The position numbers were made by a program, and so were the translations under genes. The notes under the pieces were generated by a model. That model did no database searches. It worked only from the letters and a program-made list of their open reading frames with translations, and was not told the DNA's origin. From NCBI RefSeq assembly GCF_001613325.1, contig NZ_BDCD01000045.1:1-64000 (forward strand): a stretch of DNA of 64,000 nt, given 5' to 3'. Position 1 is the first letter of the stretch; each line of letters begins with the position of its first letter. The DNA comes from Nocardia yamanashiensis NBRC 100130 (GTDB taxonomy: Bacteria > Actinomycetota > Actinomycetes > Mycobacteriales > Mycobacteriaceae). Positions 25,382 through 33,771 of the stretch are shown piece after piece.

Positions 25382-26653
25382 GTGGCCGACGAGCGAGTGG
25401 TGACCTGGTTGGGGCGGCGGACCGCGCTCGTGGATGCCGTCGCGGCGGGGATGCTGCTGGTGGCGTGCCTGCTCATCGGGCTACTCGTGGGGGCCGACCG
25501 GGCGTATTTCGGGTTCTCGCTGGGTTTGATCGCACCCCTCGCTTTCCGGCGGCGTCGACCGGAACTGGTGACCGTCGCGGTAGCTGTGGTCGCATTGCTG
25601 CAATGGGCGATGGTGCGCAATACGACCGGGGCACTGATCGCCGATATCGCGGTGCCGATCGTGATCTACACGCTTGCCGACCGGGGTGGCAAGGTCGCAA
25701 GCCGAATCGGATTGGCGGCAGGGCTGATCGGGGCCGGGCTCGGCGGATGGAGCTGGCCGCAGCTGTCGATGCCTGTTGTAGCGCATGTGATCGTGGGTGG
25801 ATTTCTGGCCGGTACGGTCCTTGCGGCGTGGCTCGCCGGGGCGTGGCAGCGGGCGCGGCGTGGGGAGCTGACAGCGCTGGCCGAGCGGGCGGCACTGCTC
25901 GAGCAGACCCGCGAGCAGGAGACGCGCCTGGCCGTGATGTCCGAGCGCACCCGTATCGCTCGGGATATCCACGATATCCTCGCCCACTCCCTGGCGGTGA
26001 TCGTCGCCCAGGCCGACGGGGGACGCTATGCGGCACCGGAGGATCCGGCCCAGGCGGTCGCTTCGCTGCGCGCGATCGGGGAACAGGGTCGGCAGGCGCT
26101 CACCGAAACTCGCAGGGCGATAGGGGTATTGCGGGACGAGGGTGAGAGCGATCCGGATCCGGCACCACGCGTGGGGATTTCCGACATCGAGCGGCTCGTC
26201 GCAGATGTCAGGGCGTCCGGACTGGCAGTGGAGCTGCGCGTGGCGATGCCGGACGAGTCCCTCGATCCGGGCGTAGGGCTCGTGGTCTACCGGATAGTTC
26301 AAGAAGGCCTGACGAACGCCGTCAAACACGCGGGAGTCACTGCCCAAGTACATGTTTCGATTCGTCACGTGGAGCACTGGCTGCACGTCGATGTGAGCGA
26401 TGACGGCGGGCGCGTAAGCGTGGACCGGAGCGGCGATGGCGGTCACGAGCGTGCGGACCGAGGCGACGGCGGCGGTCGTGGGCGCGTGGACAAACAAGGC
26501 GGGGCCCTGCACGCGCGCGGTGGTTACGGCTCGATCGGTATGCGGGAGCGGGTCGAGGTTTACGGTGGCGAGCTCGAGTTGCGGCGTCACACGGGCCGAT
26601 CCGGTCATCTGCTGGCCGCTCGGATTCCGATGCGGAGCGGGGGTGGCCGGTGA
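25382..26653 (+). CDS. Two-component sensor histidine kinase (NarL partner type)
   Basis: This membrane kinase (about 423 aa) has some four to six N-terminal hydrophobic helices (to about residue 145), then the HisKA_3 dimer helix with the phospho-acceptor His in ERTRIARDIHDILAHSL, and an ATPase domain with the N-box VQEGLTNAVKHA and the G-box GSIGMRERVEVYGGELEL. Between the DDGG of the first G-box and GSIGMRER is an unusually long Arg/Asp/Gly-rich loop. GTG 25382 is chosen; GTG 25373 is equally possible. The response-regulator gene overlaps its stop by four bases (GTGA), so they are a coupled pair. The signal is unknown. Confidence 0.9.
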   Translation: MADERVVTWLGRRTALVDAVAAGMLLVACLLIGLLVGADRAYFGFSLGLIAPLAFRRRRPELVTVAVAVVALLQWAMVRNTTGALIADIAVPIVIYTLADRGGKVASRIGLAAGLIGAGLGGWSWPQLSMPVVAHVIVGGFLAGTVLAAWLAGAWQRARRGELTALAERAALLEQTREQETRLAVMSERTRIARDIHDILAHSLAVIVAQADGGRYAAPEDPAQAVASLRAIGEQGRQALTETRRAIGVLRDEGESDPDPAPRVGISDIERLVADVRASGLAVELRVAMPDESLDPGVGLVVYRIVQEGLTNAVKHAGVTAQVHVSIRHVEHWLHVDVSDDGGRVSVDRSGDGGHERADRGDGGGRGRVDKQGGALHARGGYGSIGMRERVEVYGGELELRRHTGRSGHLLAARIPMRSGGGR

Positions 26654-27303
26654 TCGAGGTATTGCTCGTCGAGGATCAGGCGTTGGTGCGCGCGGGTTTT
26701 CGGATGGTGGTGGATTCCCAGCCTGATATGCGGGTGGTCGGGGAGGCGGGCGATGGGCTCGGCGGGGTCGCCGAGGCGGCGCGGCTCGCGCCGGATGTGG
26801 TGGTGATGGATGTACGCATGCCCGGGTTGGACGGGCTCGAAGCCACGCGGCGTATTCTCGCGGCTGCCGATCCGCCCCGGGTGCTGGTGCTCACCACCTA
26901 CGATCTCGACGACTACGCGCTGGCGGCCGTCCGGGCGAGCGCGAGCGGTTTCCTGCTCAAAGACGCACCGCCGGAACAGTTCCTGTCCGCCGTGCGCTCG
27001 GTGCACGCCGGTGACGCCGTCCTCGCCGCCTCCACCACCCGCCGCCTGCTCGACCGCCTCGCCCCGCCGATCGACGCCGCCGCGCAGAACCTCGTATCGA
27101 CCCTCACCGACCGCGAAACGACGGTCCTGCGCGAGATGGCGCGCGGCCTCTCCAATTCCGAGGTCGCGACCGCCCTGTCGATCGGCGAGGGCACCGTGAA
27201 AACCCATGTCCGCCATATCCTCACCAAACTCGCGGTCCGCGATCGCGTACAAGCGGTGATCCTCGCCCACGAAGCCGGTCTGATGCGGCCCAGGCACCAC
27301 TAG
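26650..27303 (+). CDS. NarL/LuxR-type response regulator
   Basis: A 217-residue regulator: receiver domain with acidic pocket (LLVEDQALVRAG), the phospho-accepting Asp in VVVMDVRMPGLDG, the Thr in LVLTTYD and the Lys in FLLKDAPPE, then a LuxR helix-turn-helix (LTDRETTVLREMARGLSNSEVATALSIGEGTVKTHVRHILTKL). It starts with GTG 26650 overlapping the kinase stop. No obvious target is adjacent; the convergent hydrolase gene downstream is not in its operon. Confidence 0.95.
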   Translation: MIEVLLVEDQALVRAGFRMVVDSQPDMRVVGEAGDGLGGVAEAARLAPDVVVMDVRMPGLDGLEATRRILAAADPPRVLVLTTYDLDDYALAAVRASASGFLLKDAPPEQFLSAVRSVHAGDAVLAASTTRRLLDRLAPPIDAAAQNLVSTLTDRETTVLREMARGLSNSEVATALSIGEGTVKTHVRHILTKLAVRDRVQAVILAHEAGLMRPRHH

Positions 27304-27410
27304 CCCGGACCGCCTCCTACCTGAACCGGCCTACACTCGCCCGGACCGGCCTGCACTCACCACGCCAGTCTTCGCTCACGGCCAGCCCAACGCGTCGAAG
27401 CCCCCGGCGA

Positions 27411-28952
27411 CTATTCCTCACGCGCGCAGGTCATATCGGTGGTGGGCAGCGCGCCTGTCAGCAGATACTGCTCCACCGTCACATCCACGCATCGGGAGGG
27501 CTCGGACAGGTAGACGCCGTGCCGGAACGCGCCGGCCACGGTGATCGAGCGCGAGCCGGTCAATGCCTTGTGGAGGGCCTGCTGTCCGGTGAGTGGCGCG
27601 ACCGGGTCGCCTGCGGCGCCGATGAGCAAGGCCGGGTGGCGGTTTCCGATCTCGGTGGCGGGTTCGGCGGGAGCGATGGGCCAGACGGCGCACGGGGTGA
27701 GGTGTCTGGCCAGTGGGCCGAAGAACGGTTCGGTGGCCAGGTGCGCCTGGATGTCGGCGTGGTAGGCGTCGGCGGGGCGGGAGGGGCGGTCGGCGCATTG
27801 GTTGGCGACCGTTGCGCTGAAACCGAATTCGGGTGCGACCGAGGTATCGGTGTACAGCGCGAGTTTGGCCGCCAGCTCCGGGGACGGCTCGACGGTGTCT
27901 CCGCGGGATGCGTCCACCAGGTTGCGCACCTGGTGTGCCAGCGCGGCATACGATTCTTCCGAATCGTCCACGGTGAGCAGGAGTCCCGGCACCAGATCGC
28001 CGGTGATCGTCACTCCGGCGAGCGTGACGGGCCGTTCGGAGATCGCCGCGAACATCCGGTCGACAGTCCGCGATACCTCCTCTGCCCCTGCGCCCAAACC
28101 GAATTCGCCGTCCCGCTCTCCCGCCCACCGCGCCCAGTCGGCCAGCGCCGCCGCATCGGCCGCTGCCGTCTCCCGGGTCAGGTCGGGTCCGGGCGCGCGC
28201 GGATCCAGTGCACTGTCGAGGACCATCCGATCGACCCGATCACCGAACATCTGGAGGTAGACGGCTCCCAGGTACGTCCCCCACGACCACCCCAGATACG
28301 ACACCACCGACTCCCCCAGCAGCCCGCGCAGCAGATCCATATCCCGCGCGACCGCACGAGTGGACGCATACGGGAGCAACTCACGGTACGGCTCACATCG
28401 CGCGACGAGCTCCCGTGCCACCGTCACGGTCCGGTCGAATCCCTCCCGCCCGCGCGGACCAGCCTGCGCGATCCCGATGTAAGCACCTGTCGGCCAACCA
28501 CATTCGAGCGGCGAACTGGCCCCGAAGAATCGCGGATCCATCCCCACCAGATCGAACCGTTCCCCGAGCACGGCCGCCGCATGCCCGCCCTCCGGCCCGT
28601 CGAGCACCATGCTCACCCCGTCCCGCGATGGCCCCGGCCCGCCCGTCTGCACCACCAGCGTCCCCACCCGATGCGCCGGATCCGTGGCCGCCCGCCGCGC
28701 CACCGCGATCGTGATGGTCTTCCCCGCCGGATCGGCATAGTTCAACGGCGCCCGGAATTCTCCGCACTGCGCCCCGTCCGCCGCGAGCTTCGCCCCGACC
28801 TCGTCCTCCGCCCCGTTCCGGCAGTCCCGCCACGTAATCACCTGCCCCCGCATCCATTCCGGCAGTGAATCCCCCGCCGCCGGATCACATCCCGAGAGCG
28901 CCCCCGAAACCACAATCGCCGCAACCACCACACCGAATCGACTTCGAATCAT
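27411..28952 (-). CDS. Secreted alpha/beta hydrolase, tripeptidyl-aminopeptidase-like lipoprotein
   Basis: A 513-residue protein with a signal peptide and lipobox (VSGALSGC, Cys at 22), so probably anchored to the outer face of the membrane. It belongs to the SlpD/SlpE/TAP alpha/beta-hydrolase group that trims peptides: oxyanion region VVQTGGPGPSRDG, nucleophile elbow GWSWGTYLG (the usual residue after Ser is Tyr, here Trp), acid in GAAGDPVAP, and catalytic His in FRHGVYL. Several Cys residues could form disulfides outside the cell. The gene stands alone and is convergent with the two-component operon. Confidence 0.9.
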   Translation of the reverse strand: MIRSRFGVVVAAIVVSGALSGCDPAAGDSLPEWMRGQVITWRDCRNGAEDEVGAKLAADGAQCGEFRAPLNYADPAGKTITIAVARRAATDPAHRVGTLVVQTGGPGPSRDGVSMVLDGPEGGHAAAVLGERFDLVGMDPRFFGASSPLECGWPTGAYIGIAQAGPRGREGFDRTVTVARELVARCEPYRELLPYASTRAVARDMDLLRGLLGESVVSYLGWSWGTYLGAVYLQMFGDRVDRMVLDSALDPRAPGPDLTRETAAADAAALADWARWAGERDGEFGLGAGAEEVSRTVDRMFAAISERPVTLAGVTITGDLVPGLLLTVDDSEESYAALAHQVRNLVDASRGDTVEPSPELAAKLALYTDTSVAPEFGFSATVANQCADRPSRPADAYHADIQAHLATEPFFGPLARHLTPCAVWPIAPAEPATEIGNRHPALLIGAAGDPVAPLTGQQALHKALTGSRSITVAGAFRHGVYLSEPSRCVDVTVEQYLLTGALPTTDMTCAREE

Positions 28953-29078
28953 GCCCGCACGGTATTGATTCCCCCGTACCCCGCACGTCTACCCACGGAC
29001 CGATTTCCCGCCCCGCATTCGACCCGCAAGGAATACCGACCCCGACCACAAAGGCCGGGATCGGTCCACAACCACCGA

Positions 29079-29498
29079 TCAGGCCCGATGCAACGCCAGC
29101 ACCGGAATGGTCCGAATCCCCGCGGTCTTCTCCGCATACCCCGCGAACCCCGGATACCGGGACGCCTGCGCGGCATAGATCCGATCCCGATCCGCCCCGG
29201 TCACCTCGGTCACCGACACCGGAAAAGTCTCGGTACCGATTTCGGCATCGGCCTTCCCCGCGGTGGTGAGGTTGTAATACCAATCCGGATTGGTAGGAGC
29301 CCCCGCCTTGGACGCGAAAATGTACACGGTCCCAGGATCCTGCTCATCCTGCATGTACATCATCGGCGTAACCAGCTCCCGCCCGGTCTTCCGCCCCCGG
29401 TGATGCACCAGAATCATCGGCGCACCTTCGAACGGGCCCCCGACCCGCCCCTCGTTCGCACGAAACTCTTCGATGATGCTCGCATTCCAGTCGCTCAT
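29079..29498 (-). CDS. Ddn/DUF385-type deazaflavin-dependent nitroreductase family protein
   Basis: A 139-residue protein opening MSDWNASIIEEFRANEGRVGG and carrying the family stretches LVHHRGRKTGRELVTP and PDWYYNLTTAGKADAEIG. In mycobacteria the family (Ddn) binds the deazaflavin cofactor F420 and reduces quinones or nitro drugs. Its ATG overlaps the stop of the GlxA-type regulator gene by four bases (ATGA), so they are coupled, which is an unusual partnership. The longer upstream frame is antisense to the dehydrogenase gene and is not real. Confidence 0.92.
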   Translation of the reverse strand: MSDWNASIIEEFRANEGRVGGPFEGAPMILVHHRGRKTGRELVTPMMYMQDEQDPGTVYIFASKAGAPTNPDWYYNLTTAGKADAEIGTETFPVSVTEVTGADRDRIYAAQASRYPGFAGYAEKTAGIRTIPVLALHRA

Positions 29499-30487
29499 AC
29501 CGCTGATCTTTCCCGACCATCGCCCGATTTCGCGGTAGGCGTCGCACGGAAGGCGCGGCGATAGGCCAGCGGACTGATCCCGATCGCCTCGTGCAAATGC
29601 TGACGCAGCGAAGCCCCGGTGGCGAAACCGACCTCGGCGGCAATGCGATCCACCGGCAGATCGGTGGATTCGAGGAGTTCGCGGGCGCGCAGTACGCGCT
29701 GCTGGATCAGCCAGCGGCCCGGGCTCTGGCCGACTTCGTCGCGGAAACGGCGGGCGAAGGTGCGGCCGCTCATGCGGGCTCGGGTGGCGAGGTCGGCCAT
29801 GGTGAGGGGGTGGTGCAGGTTTTGCAGGGCCCATTGGCGGGCGTCGGCGGTGCCGGTGGAAGCGGTTGGGGGAACGGGTTGTTCGATGAACTGGGCTTGG
29901 CCGCCTTCGCGCCAGGGTGGGACGACGCAGCGGCGGGCGACCATATTGGCGATCTCGCTGCCGTGGTCGCGGCGGATGAGGTGCAGGCACAGGTCGACGC
30001 CGGCGGCGGCGCCGGCCGAGGTGAGGATGTCGCCGTCGTCGACGTAGAGGACGTCGGGGTCGAGGCGGATGCGGGGGAAGGTGCGGCGGAAGCGGTCGGA
30101 GAAATTCCAGTGGGTGGTGGCGGGGCGGTCGTCGAGGAGGCCGGCGGCGGCCACCACGATGGCGCCGGTGCAGATGGAGACCAGGCGGGCGCCGGGGCGG
30201 ATGCGGGCCAGAGCGGCCGAGAGTTGTTGCGGGAGGCCGTTTTCGAGGATGGGGAGGACGTCGCAGGGCGGGATGACGACGGTGTCGGCGGTGTCGAGGA
30301 GGGTGCTGTCGTGGCTGACGGCGATCTCGAAGTCGGAATTGCTGCGCACCGGGCGGCCGTCGAGGGAGCAGGTGCGGACGTCGTAGCGGCCGTCCGCGGT
30401 GCCGAAGACCCGGTTGGGGATGCCGAGTTCGAAGGGGTAGACGCCGTCGAGCGCCAGGACGACCACGCGGTGCGGCTCGGAAGGCAT
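29495..30487 (-). CDS. GlxA family AraC-type regulator (DJ-1/PfpI domain)
   Basis: The N-terminal ~190 residues form a DJ-1/PfpI-like domain (VVVLALDGVYPFELGIPNRVFG; the nucleophile-elbow region reads LVSICTGAIVVAAAGLLDDRPATTHW). The C-terminus is an AraC domain (MADLATRARMSGRTFARRFRDEVGQSPGRWLIQQRVLRARELLESTDLPVDRIAAEVGFATGASLRQHL). GlxA-type regulators often control redox or catabolic genes next door. It is coupled to a Ddn-type gene and divergent from an alcohol-dehydrogenase-like gene, with a GGC/GCC palindrome between. That enzyme and itself are the likely targets. Confidence 0.93.
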   Translation of the reverse strand: MPSEPHRVVVLALDGVYPFELGIPNRVFGTADGRYDVRTCSLDGRPVRSNSDFEIAVSHDSTLLDTADTVVIPPCDVLPILENGLPQQLSAALARIRPGARLVSICTGAIVVAAAGLLDDRPATTHWNFSDRFRRTFPRIRLDPDVLYVDDGDILTSAGAAAGVDLCLHLIRRDHGSEIANMVARRCVVPPWREGGQAQFIEQPVPPTASTGTADARQWALQNLHHPLTMADLATRARMSGRTFARRFRDEVGQSPGRWLIQQRVLRARELLESTDLPVDRIAAEVGFATGASLRQHLHEAIGISPLAYRRAFRATPTAKSGDGRERSAV

Positions 30488-30505
30488 GGCGGGATCCTAT
30501 CGAAT

Positions 30506-30523
30506 AATGGCTATCTTGCCATT
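30506..30523. promoter_or_regulatory. Palindrome between GlxA regulator and dehydrogenase
   Basis: AATGGC and GCCATT are perfect arms around TATCTT, in a locally AT-rich 70-base gap between divergent genes. It is a candidate site for the GlxA-type regulator, or it overlaps the promoter. Confidence 0.5.
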
Positions 30524-30557
30524 TTCCGGGAGCGGGGCGGACGGCAGGCTGAATGGC

Positions 30558-31520
30558 ATGAGCGATGATCAGATTCCGGAGACCATGCGCGCCATCAGCC
30601 AGGACGAGCTGGGCGGTCCCGAGGTGCTGCACGAGGTCCGGCTGCCGGTGCCGGCGCCCGGGCCGAGCGAGCTGCTGGTGCGGGTGCGCGCCACCGCGTT
30701 GAATCCGACCGATTGGGGGCATCGCGCCCGGGCGGGGCTGTTCCTGCCTCCGCCGCCGTTCGTGCTCGGCTGGGACGTGTCGGGTGAGGTGGTCGCGACC
30801 GGGACCGGGGTGACGCTGTTCAAACCGGGCGACGAGGTGTTCGGCATGCTGCCCTACCCGCACGGGCACGGCGCGGCGGCCGAATTCGTGACCGGTCCGG
30901 CGCGCGCGTTCGCCCGCAAGCCGGGCAATCTCGACCATATTCACTCGGCGGCGATTCCCCTGGCAGCACTCACCGCCTGGCAGGCGCTCGTCGACACCGC
31001 CGATCTGCAAGCGGGACAACGGGTGCTGATCCACGCGGCCGCGGGCGGGGTCGGGCATTTCGCCGTGCAGATCGCCAAGGCGCGCGGAGCGTACGTCATC
31101 GGCACCGCCAGCGCCGCCAATCACGATGTGCTGCGCGACCTGGGCGTGGATGAGGTGATCGACTATCGCACAGTCGATTTCGCGGAGACGGTGCGCGATA
31201 TCGATGTGGTGATCGACCCCATCGACAGCGAGCACGCGGTGCGCTCCGCCCGTATCCTGCGCCCCGGCGGCATCGTGGTGTCCTTGCGCGCGAACATGAC
31301 CGCCGACCTGTCGGCCGAGGCCGAAAAGCTCGGCGTGCGTATCGAAGTCATGCTGGTCGAAGCCGATCACACCGGCATGACCGAGCTCGCCGCACTGGCC
31401 GAGGCGGGCACCCTGCGCCCGATCATCGCGGGCACCTTCCCGCTCGCCGAAGCCGCCAAGGCGCACGCCTTGGGCCAAACCTCGCGCACCGTAGGCAAAT
31501 TGGTGCTCACGGTCGACTGA
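30558..31520 (+). CDS. NADPH-dependent quinone/alcohol oxidoreductase (MDR superfamily)
   Basis: A 320-residue zinc-independent member of the medium-chain dehydrogenase superfamily (quinone oxidoreductase type). It has the N-terminal GroES-like barrel (VLHEVRLPVPAPGPSELLVRVRATALNPTDW), GWDVSGEVVATG, the nucleotide loop HAAAGGVGHFAVQIAKARGA, and the C-terminal GKLVLTVD. The structural zinc Cys cluster is absent. The start is ATG 30558; an upstream extension would read through the palindromic promoter. It is divergent from the GlxA regulator and ends in a strong terminator shared with the DUF732 gene. Confidence 0.92.
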   Translation: MSDDQIPETMRAISQDELGGPEVLHEVRLPVPAPGPSELLVRVRATALNPTDWGHRARAGLFLPPPPFVLGWDVSGEVVATGTGVTLFKPGDEVFGMLPYPHGHGAAAEFVTGPARAFARKPGNLDHIHSAAIPLAALTAWQALVDTADLQAGQRVLIHAAAGGVGHFAVQIAKARGAYVIGTASAANHDVLRDLGVDEVIDYRTVDFAETVRDIDVVIDPIDSEHAVRSARILRPGGIVVSLRANMTADLSAEAEKLGVRIEVMLVEADHTGMTELAALAEAGTLRPIIAGTFPLAEAAKAHALGQTSRTVGKLVLTVD

Positions 31521-31527
31521 TACGAAA

Positions 31528-31563
31528 CGAGGGAGGCGATGCCCGTGAGCATCGCCTCCCTCG
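31528..31563. terminator. Bidirectional terminator
   Basis: CGAGGGAGGCGATGC and GCATCGCCTCCCTCG form a perfect 15-bp stem with a 6-base loop between the convergent dehydrogenase and DUF732 genes. No T-run flanks it. Confidence 0.85.
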
Positions 31564-31574
31564 CCGGGCCGGAA

Positions 31575-31925
31575 TCAGCGAGTCAGGTTCTCGTGCTTCG
31601 GGCAGTAGTTCATGATGGCCGCGCCCGCGTAGAAACCGACATCCTCCAGGCTGAGGTATTCGGTCATCTCGCCCTGGAAGCCGCCGATCCAGGCATTGAG
31701 CGTGCCCTTGGACGCCGAGCTGTCCAGCGAGGTGCACAGGTCGCGCGCGCCGTCACCGATGGCGCTGATCATGTCGGCGGTATTGGGGAGCGCTCCCCAG
31801 CTGGTGTTCTTCTGCTGCAGCAGGCCGAAGAACTCGGCGTCGGACAGGGATTGGGCCGAGGCCGACGGGGCGACGGCGACCAATGCGGCGGCCGCGAGAG
31901 CGGCAGCCCCGAGAATCTTGCGCAT
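31575..31925 (-). CDS. Secreted DUF732-family protein
   Basis: A 116-residue protein with a clear signal peptide (basic MRK, hydrophobic Ala/Leu/Val run, cleavage near ASA-Q at 24). The mature part (LSDAEFFGLLQQKN, AIGDGARDLCTSLD, AAIMNYCPKH) fits DUF732, a family of small exported proteins common in mycobacteria and nocardiae with two conserved Cys that could form a disulfide. The function is unknown. A single gene flanked by terminators on both sides. Confidence 0.9.
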   Translation of the reverse strand: MRKILGAAALAAAALVAVAPSASAQSLSDAEFFGLLQQKNTSWGALPNTADMISAIGDGARDLCTSLDSSASKGTLNAWIGGFQGEMTEYLSLEDVGFYAGAAIMNYCPKHENLTR

Positions 31926-32014
31926 ATCTCATCTCTTCGGATCGGTGCGATCCCTCCACCGGATCGCCGAGCCGAAGCGTACCGGATGAATGCGACAGAT
32001 CTGATCATCGAGAG

Positions 32015-32041
32015 CGCTCTCCGGAACGGGTCCGGAGAGCG
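32015..32041 (-). terminator. Terminator of the ruvCAB operon
   Basis: CGCTCTCCGGA and TCCGGAGAGCG pair perfectly over 11 bp around ACGGG, 6 bases past the ruvB stop on the minus strand. Confidence 0.8.
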
Positions 32042-32046
32042 GTCGA

Positions 32047-33159
32047 TCAGAGCGAATCGAACAGTCCCGGATGGGATTCGCGCGCCCGAACCTCGATGGA
32101 TCCGAACACCAGATCCGGCGGCGGCACCAGGCCGAGATGTTCCCAGGCGGCGGCGGTGGCGACCCGGCCGCGCGGGGTGCGGGCGATCAAACCCGCACGC
32201 ACCAGGAAGGGTTCGCACACTTCCTCGACGGTGGCCGATTCCTCGCCCACCGCGACCGCCAGCGTGGATACACCGACCGGTCCGCCATTGAAGCTGCGGA
32301 TCAGCGCCGACAGCACCGCCCGGTCGAGCCGGTCCAGGCCGAGCGCGTCCACGTCGTACACCGCCAGCGCCGCGTGCGCGATCTCCTTGGTGACCAGGCC
32401 GTCGGCCTTCACCTCGGCGTAGTCGCGCACCCGGCGCAGCAGCCGGTTGGCGATACGCGGCGTCCCGCGCGAGCGCCCGGCGATCTCGGCCGCGGCATCG
32501 GTGTCGATGCGCACGCCGAGGATGCCGGCCGAACGCAGCAGAATGCGTTGCAGCTCTTCGGGTTCGTAGAAATCCATATGCCCGGTGAAACCGAAACGGT
32601 CGCGCAGCGGACCGGTCAGCGCGCCGGAGCGGGTGGTCGCGCCGACCAGCGTGAACGGGGCGATATCTAGCGGAATCGAGGTCGCGCCCGGGCCTTTGCC
32701 GACCACCACATCGACCCGGAAGTCCTCCATGGCGAGGTACAGCATTTCCTCGGCCGGCCGTGCCATGCGATGGATCTCGTCGATGAACAGCACATCGCCC
32801 TCGACCAGATTGCTCAGCATGGCCGCCAGGTCACCGGCGCGTTCCAGCGCCGGACCGGAGGTCAGCCGCAGCGCGGTGCCCAGCTCCCCCGCGATGATCA
32901 TTGCCATCGAGGTTTTGCCCAATCCCGGTGGGCCGGACAGCAATACGTGATCCGGGGTGCCGCCGCGCTGTTTCGCGCCGCGCAGCACCAGCGCGAGCTG
33001 TTCGCGCACCCGCGGCTGGCCGATGAAGTCGTCCAGGGACTTCGGCCGCAGACTGGCCTCGATCTCGCCGTCGGACTGCTGATAGACGGGGCTGACCGTG
33101 GCCTCGTCGAAATCGGGTGCGCCGAAGCCGGATGCGCCGTAATCGGGTTCGTCGATCAT
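32047..33159 (-). CDS. ruvB: Holliday junction branch-migration helicase RuvB
   Basis: RuvB is the ATP-driven motor that, with RuvA, migrates Holliday junctions in recombinational repair. The protein (370 aa) has the RuvB start region SLRPKSLDDFIGQPRVREQL, Walker A GPPGLGKT, Walker B FIDEIHRM, sensor 1 in VGATTRSGALTGPLRDRFG, the Arg finger in that segment, and the C-terminal winged helix ending near TPRGRVATAAAWEHLG. The N-terminus has ~30 extra acidic residues, as in other actinomycetes. It is last in ruvC-ruvA-ruvB, 6 bases after ruvA. Confidence 0.98.
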   Translation of the reverse strand: MIDEPDYGASGFGAPDFDEATVSPVYQQSDGEIEASLRPKSLDDFIGQPRVREQLALVLRGAKQRGGTPDHVLLSGPPGLGKTSMAMIIAGELGTALRLTSGPALERAGDLAAMLSNLVEGDVLFIDEIHRMARPAEEMLYLAMEDFRVDVVVGKGPGATSIPLDIAPFTLVGATTRSGALTGPLRDRFGFTGHMDFYEPEELQRILLRSAGILGVRIDTDAAAEIAGRSRGTPRIANRLLRRVRDYAEVKADGLVTKEIAHAALAVYDVDALGLDRLDRAVLSALIRSFNGGPVGVSTLAVAVGEESATVEEVCEPFLVRAGLIARTPRGRVATAAAWEHLGLVPPPDLVFGSIEVRARESHPGLFDSL

Positions 33160-33165
33160 GATCGC

Positions 33166-33771
33166 CTATCGGTTCTTGCCCAGCAGCCCCAGCGCGGCAC
33201 GCAGGGCCACCGAGGTGGTGGCGTCGGGCTCGTTGACCAGCACCACGTCCACCGCCGGTTCGGCCTGCCGCGCCGGGAAACCGAGACCGATCAACGCCTC
33301 GACCACCTGATCGCGAATCGGCGTGACCATGGCCGCGGGACCCGATCCGGGCGGACCCGATTGCACCGGAACCAGATCCACCTTGTCCCGCAATTCCACC
33401 ACCATGCGCTCGGCGCCGCGCTTGCCGACGCCGGGCACCCGGGTCAGCGCCGCCACATTGCCTTCGGCGAGCGCCTTGCGCAGCGCCTCCGGTTCGAGCA
33501 CCGCCAGAATCGCCATGGACAGCTTCGGTCCCACCCCCGACACCGTCTGCAGCAGCACGAACAGCTCGCGCGCCTCGGTATCGGAGAAACCGAACAGCGT
33601 CATGGAATCCTCGCGCACGATCATGGTCGTGTAGAGGCGGGCGTCCTCGCCGCGGGTCAGCGCGGCCAAGGTGGCGGGGGTGGCATTGAGCCGGTAGCCG
33701 ACTCCCGCCGCCTCCAGCACCACATGGTCGAGCCCGATCTCGAGCACCTCGCCGCGTACCGACGCGATCAC
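33166..33771 (-). CDS. ruvA: Holliday junction-binding protein RuvA
   Basis: RuvA clamps the four-way junction and loads RuvB. The 201-residue protein has an N-terminal OB-fold (IASVRGEVLEIGLDHVVLEAAGVGYRLN), two helix-hairpin-helix motifs (VSGVGPKLSMAIL and VPGVGKRGAERMVVEL), and a C-terminal RuvB-binding domain (DQVVEALIGLGFPARQAEPAV). The GTG start at 33771 overlaps the ruvC stop by four bases (GTGA). A longer frame to 34365 lies over ruvC and is not used. Confidence 0.97.
   Translation of the reverse strand: MIASVRGEVLEIGLDHVVLEAAGVGYRLNATPATLAALTRGEDARLYTTMIVREDSMTLFGFSDTEARELFVLLQTVSGVGPKLSMAILAVLEPEALRKALAEGNVAALTRVPGVGKRGAERMVVELRDKVDLVPVQSGPPGSGPAAMVTPIRDQVVEALIGLGFPARQAEPAVDVVLVNEPDATTSVALRAALGLLGKNR

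Noticed and set aside
29499..31478. Long N-terminal extension of the Ddn-type frame
   Set aside because: It is antisense to the dehydrogenase gene and out of frame over the GlxA-type gene; Pro/Arg/His-rich shadow sequence.
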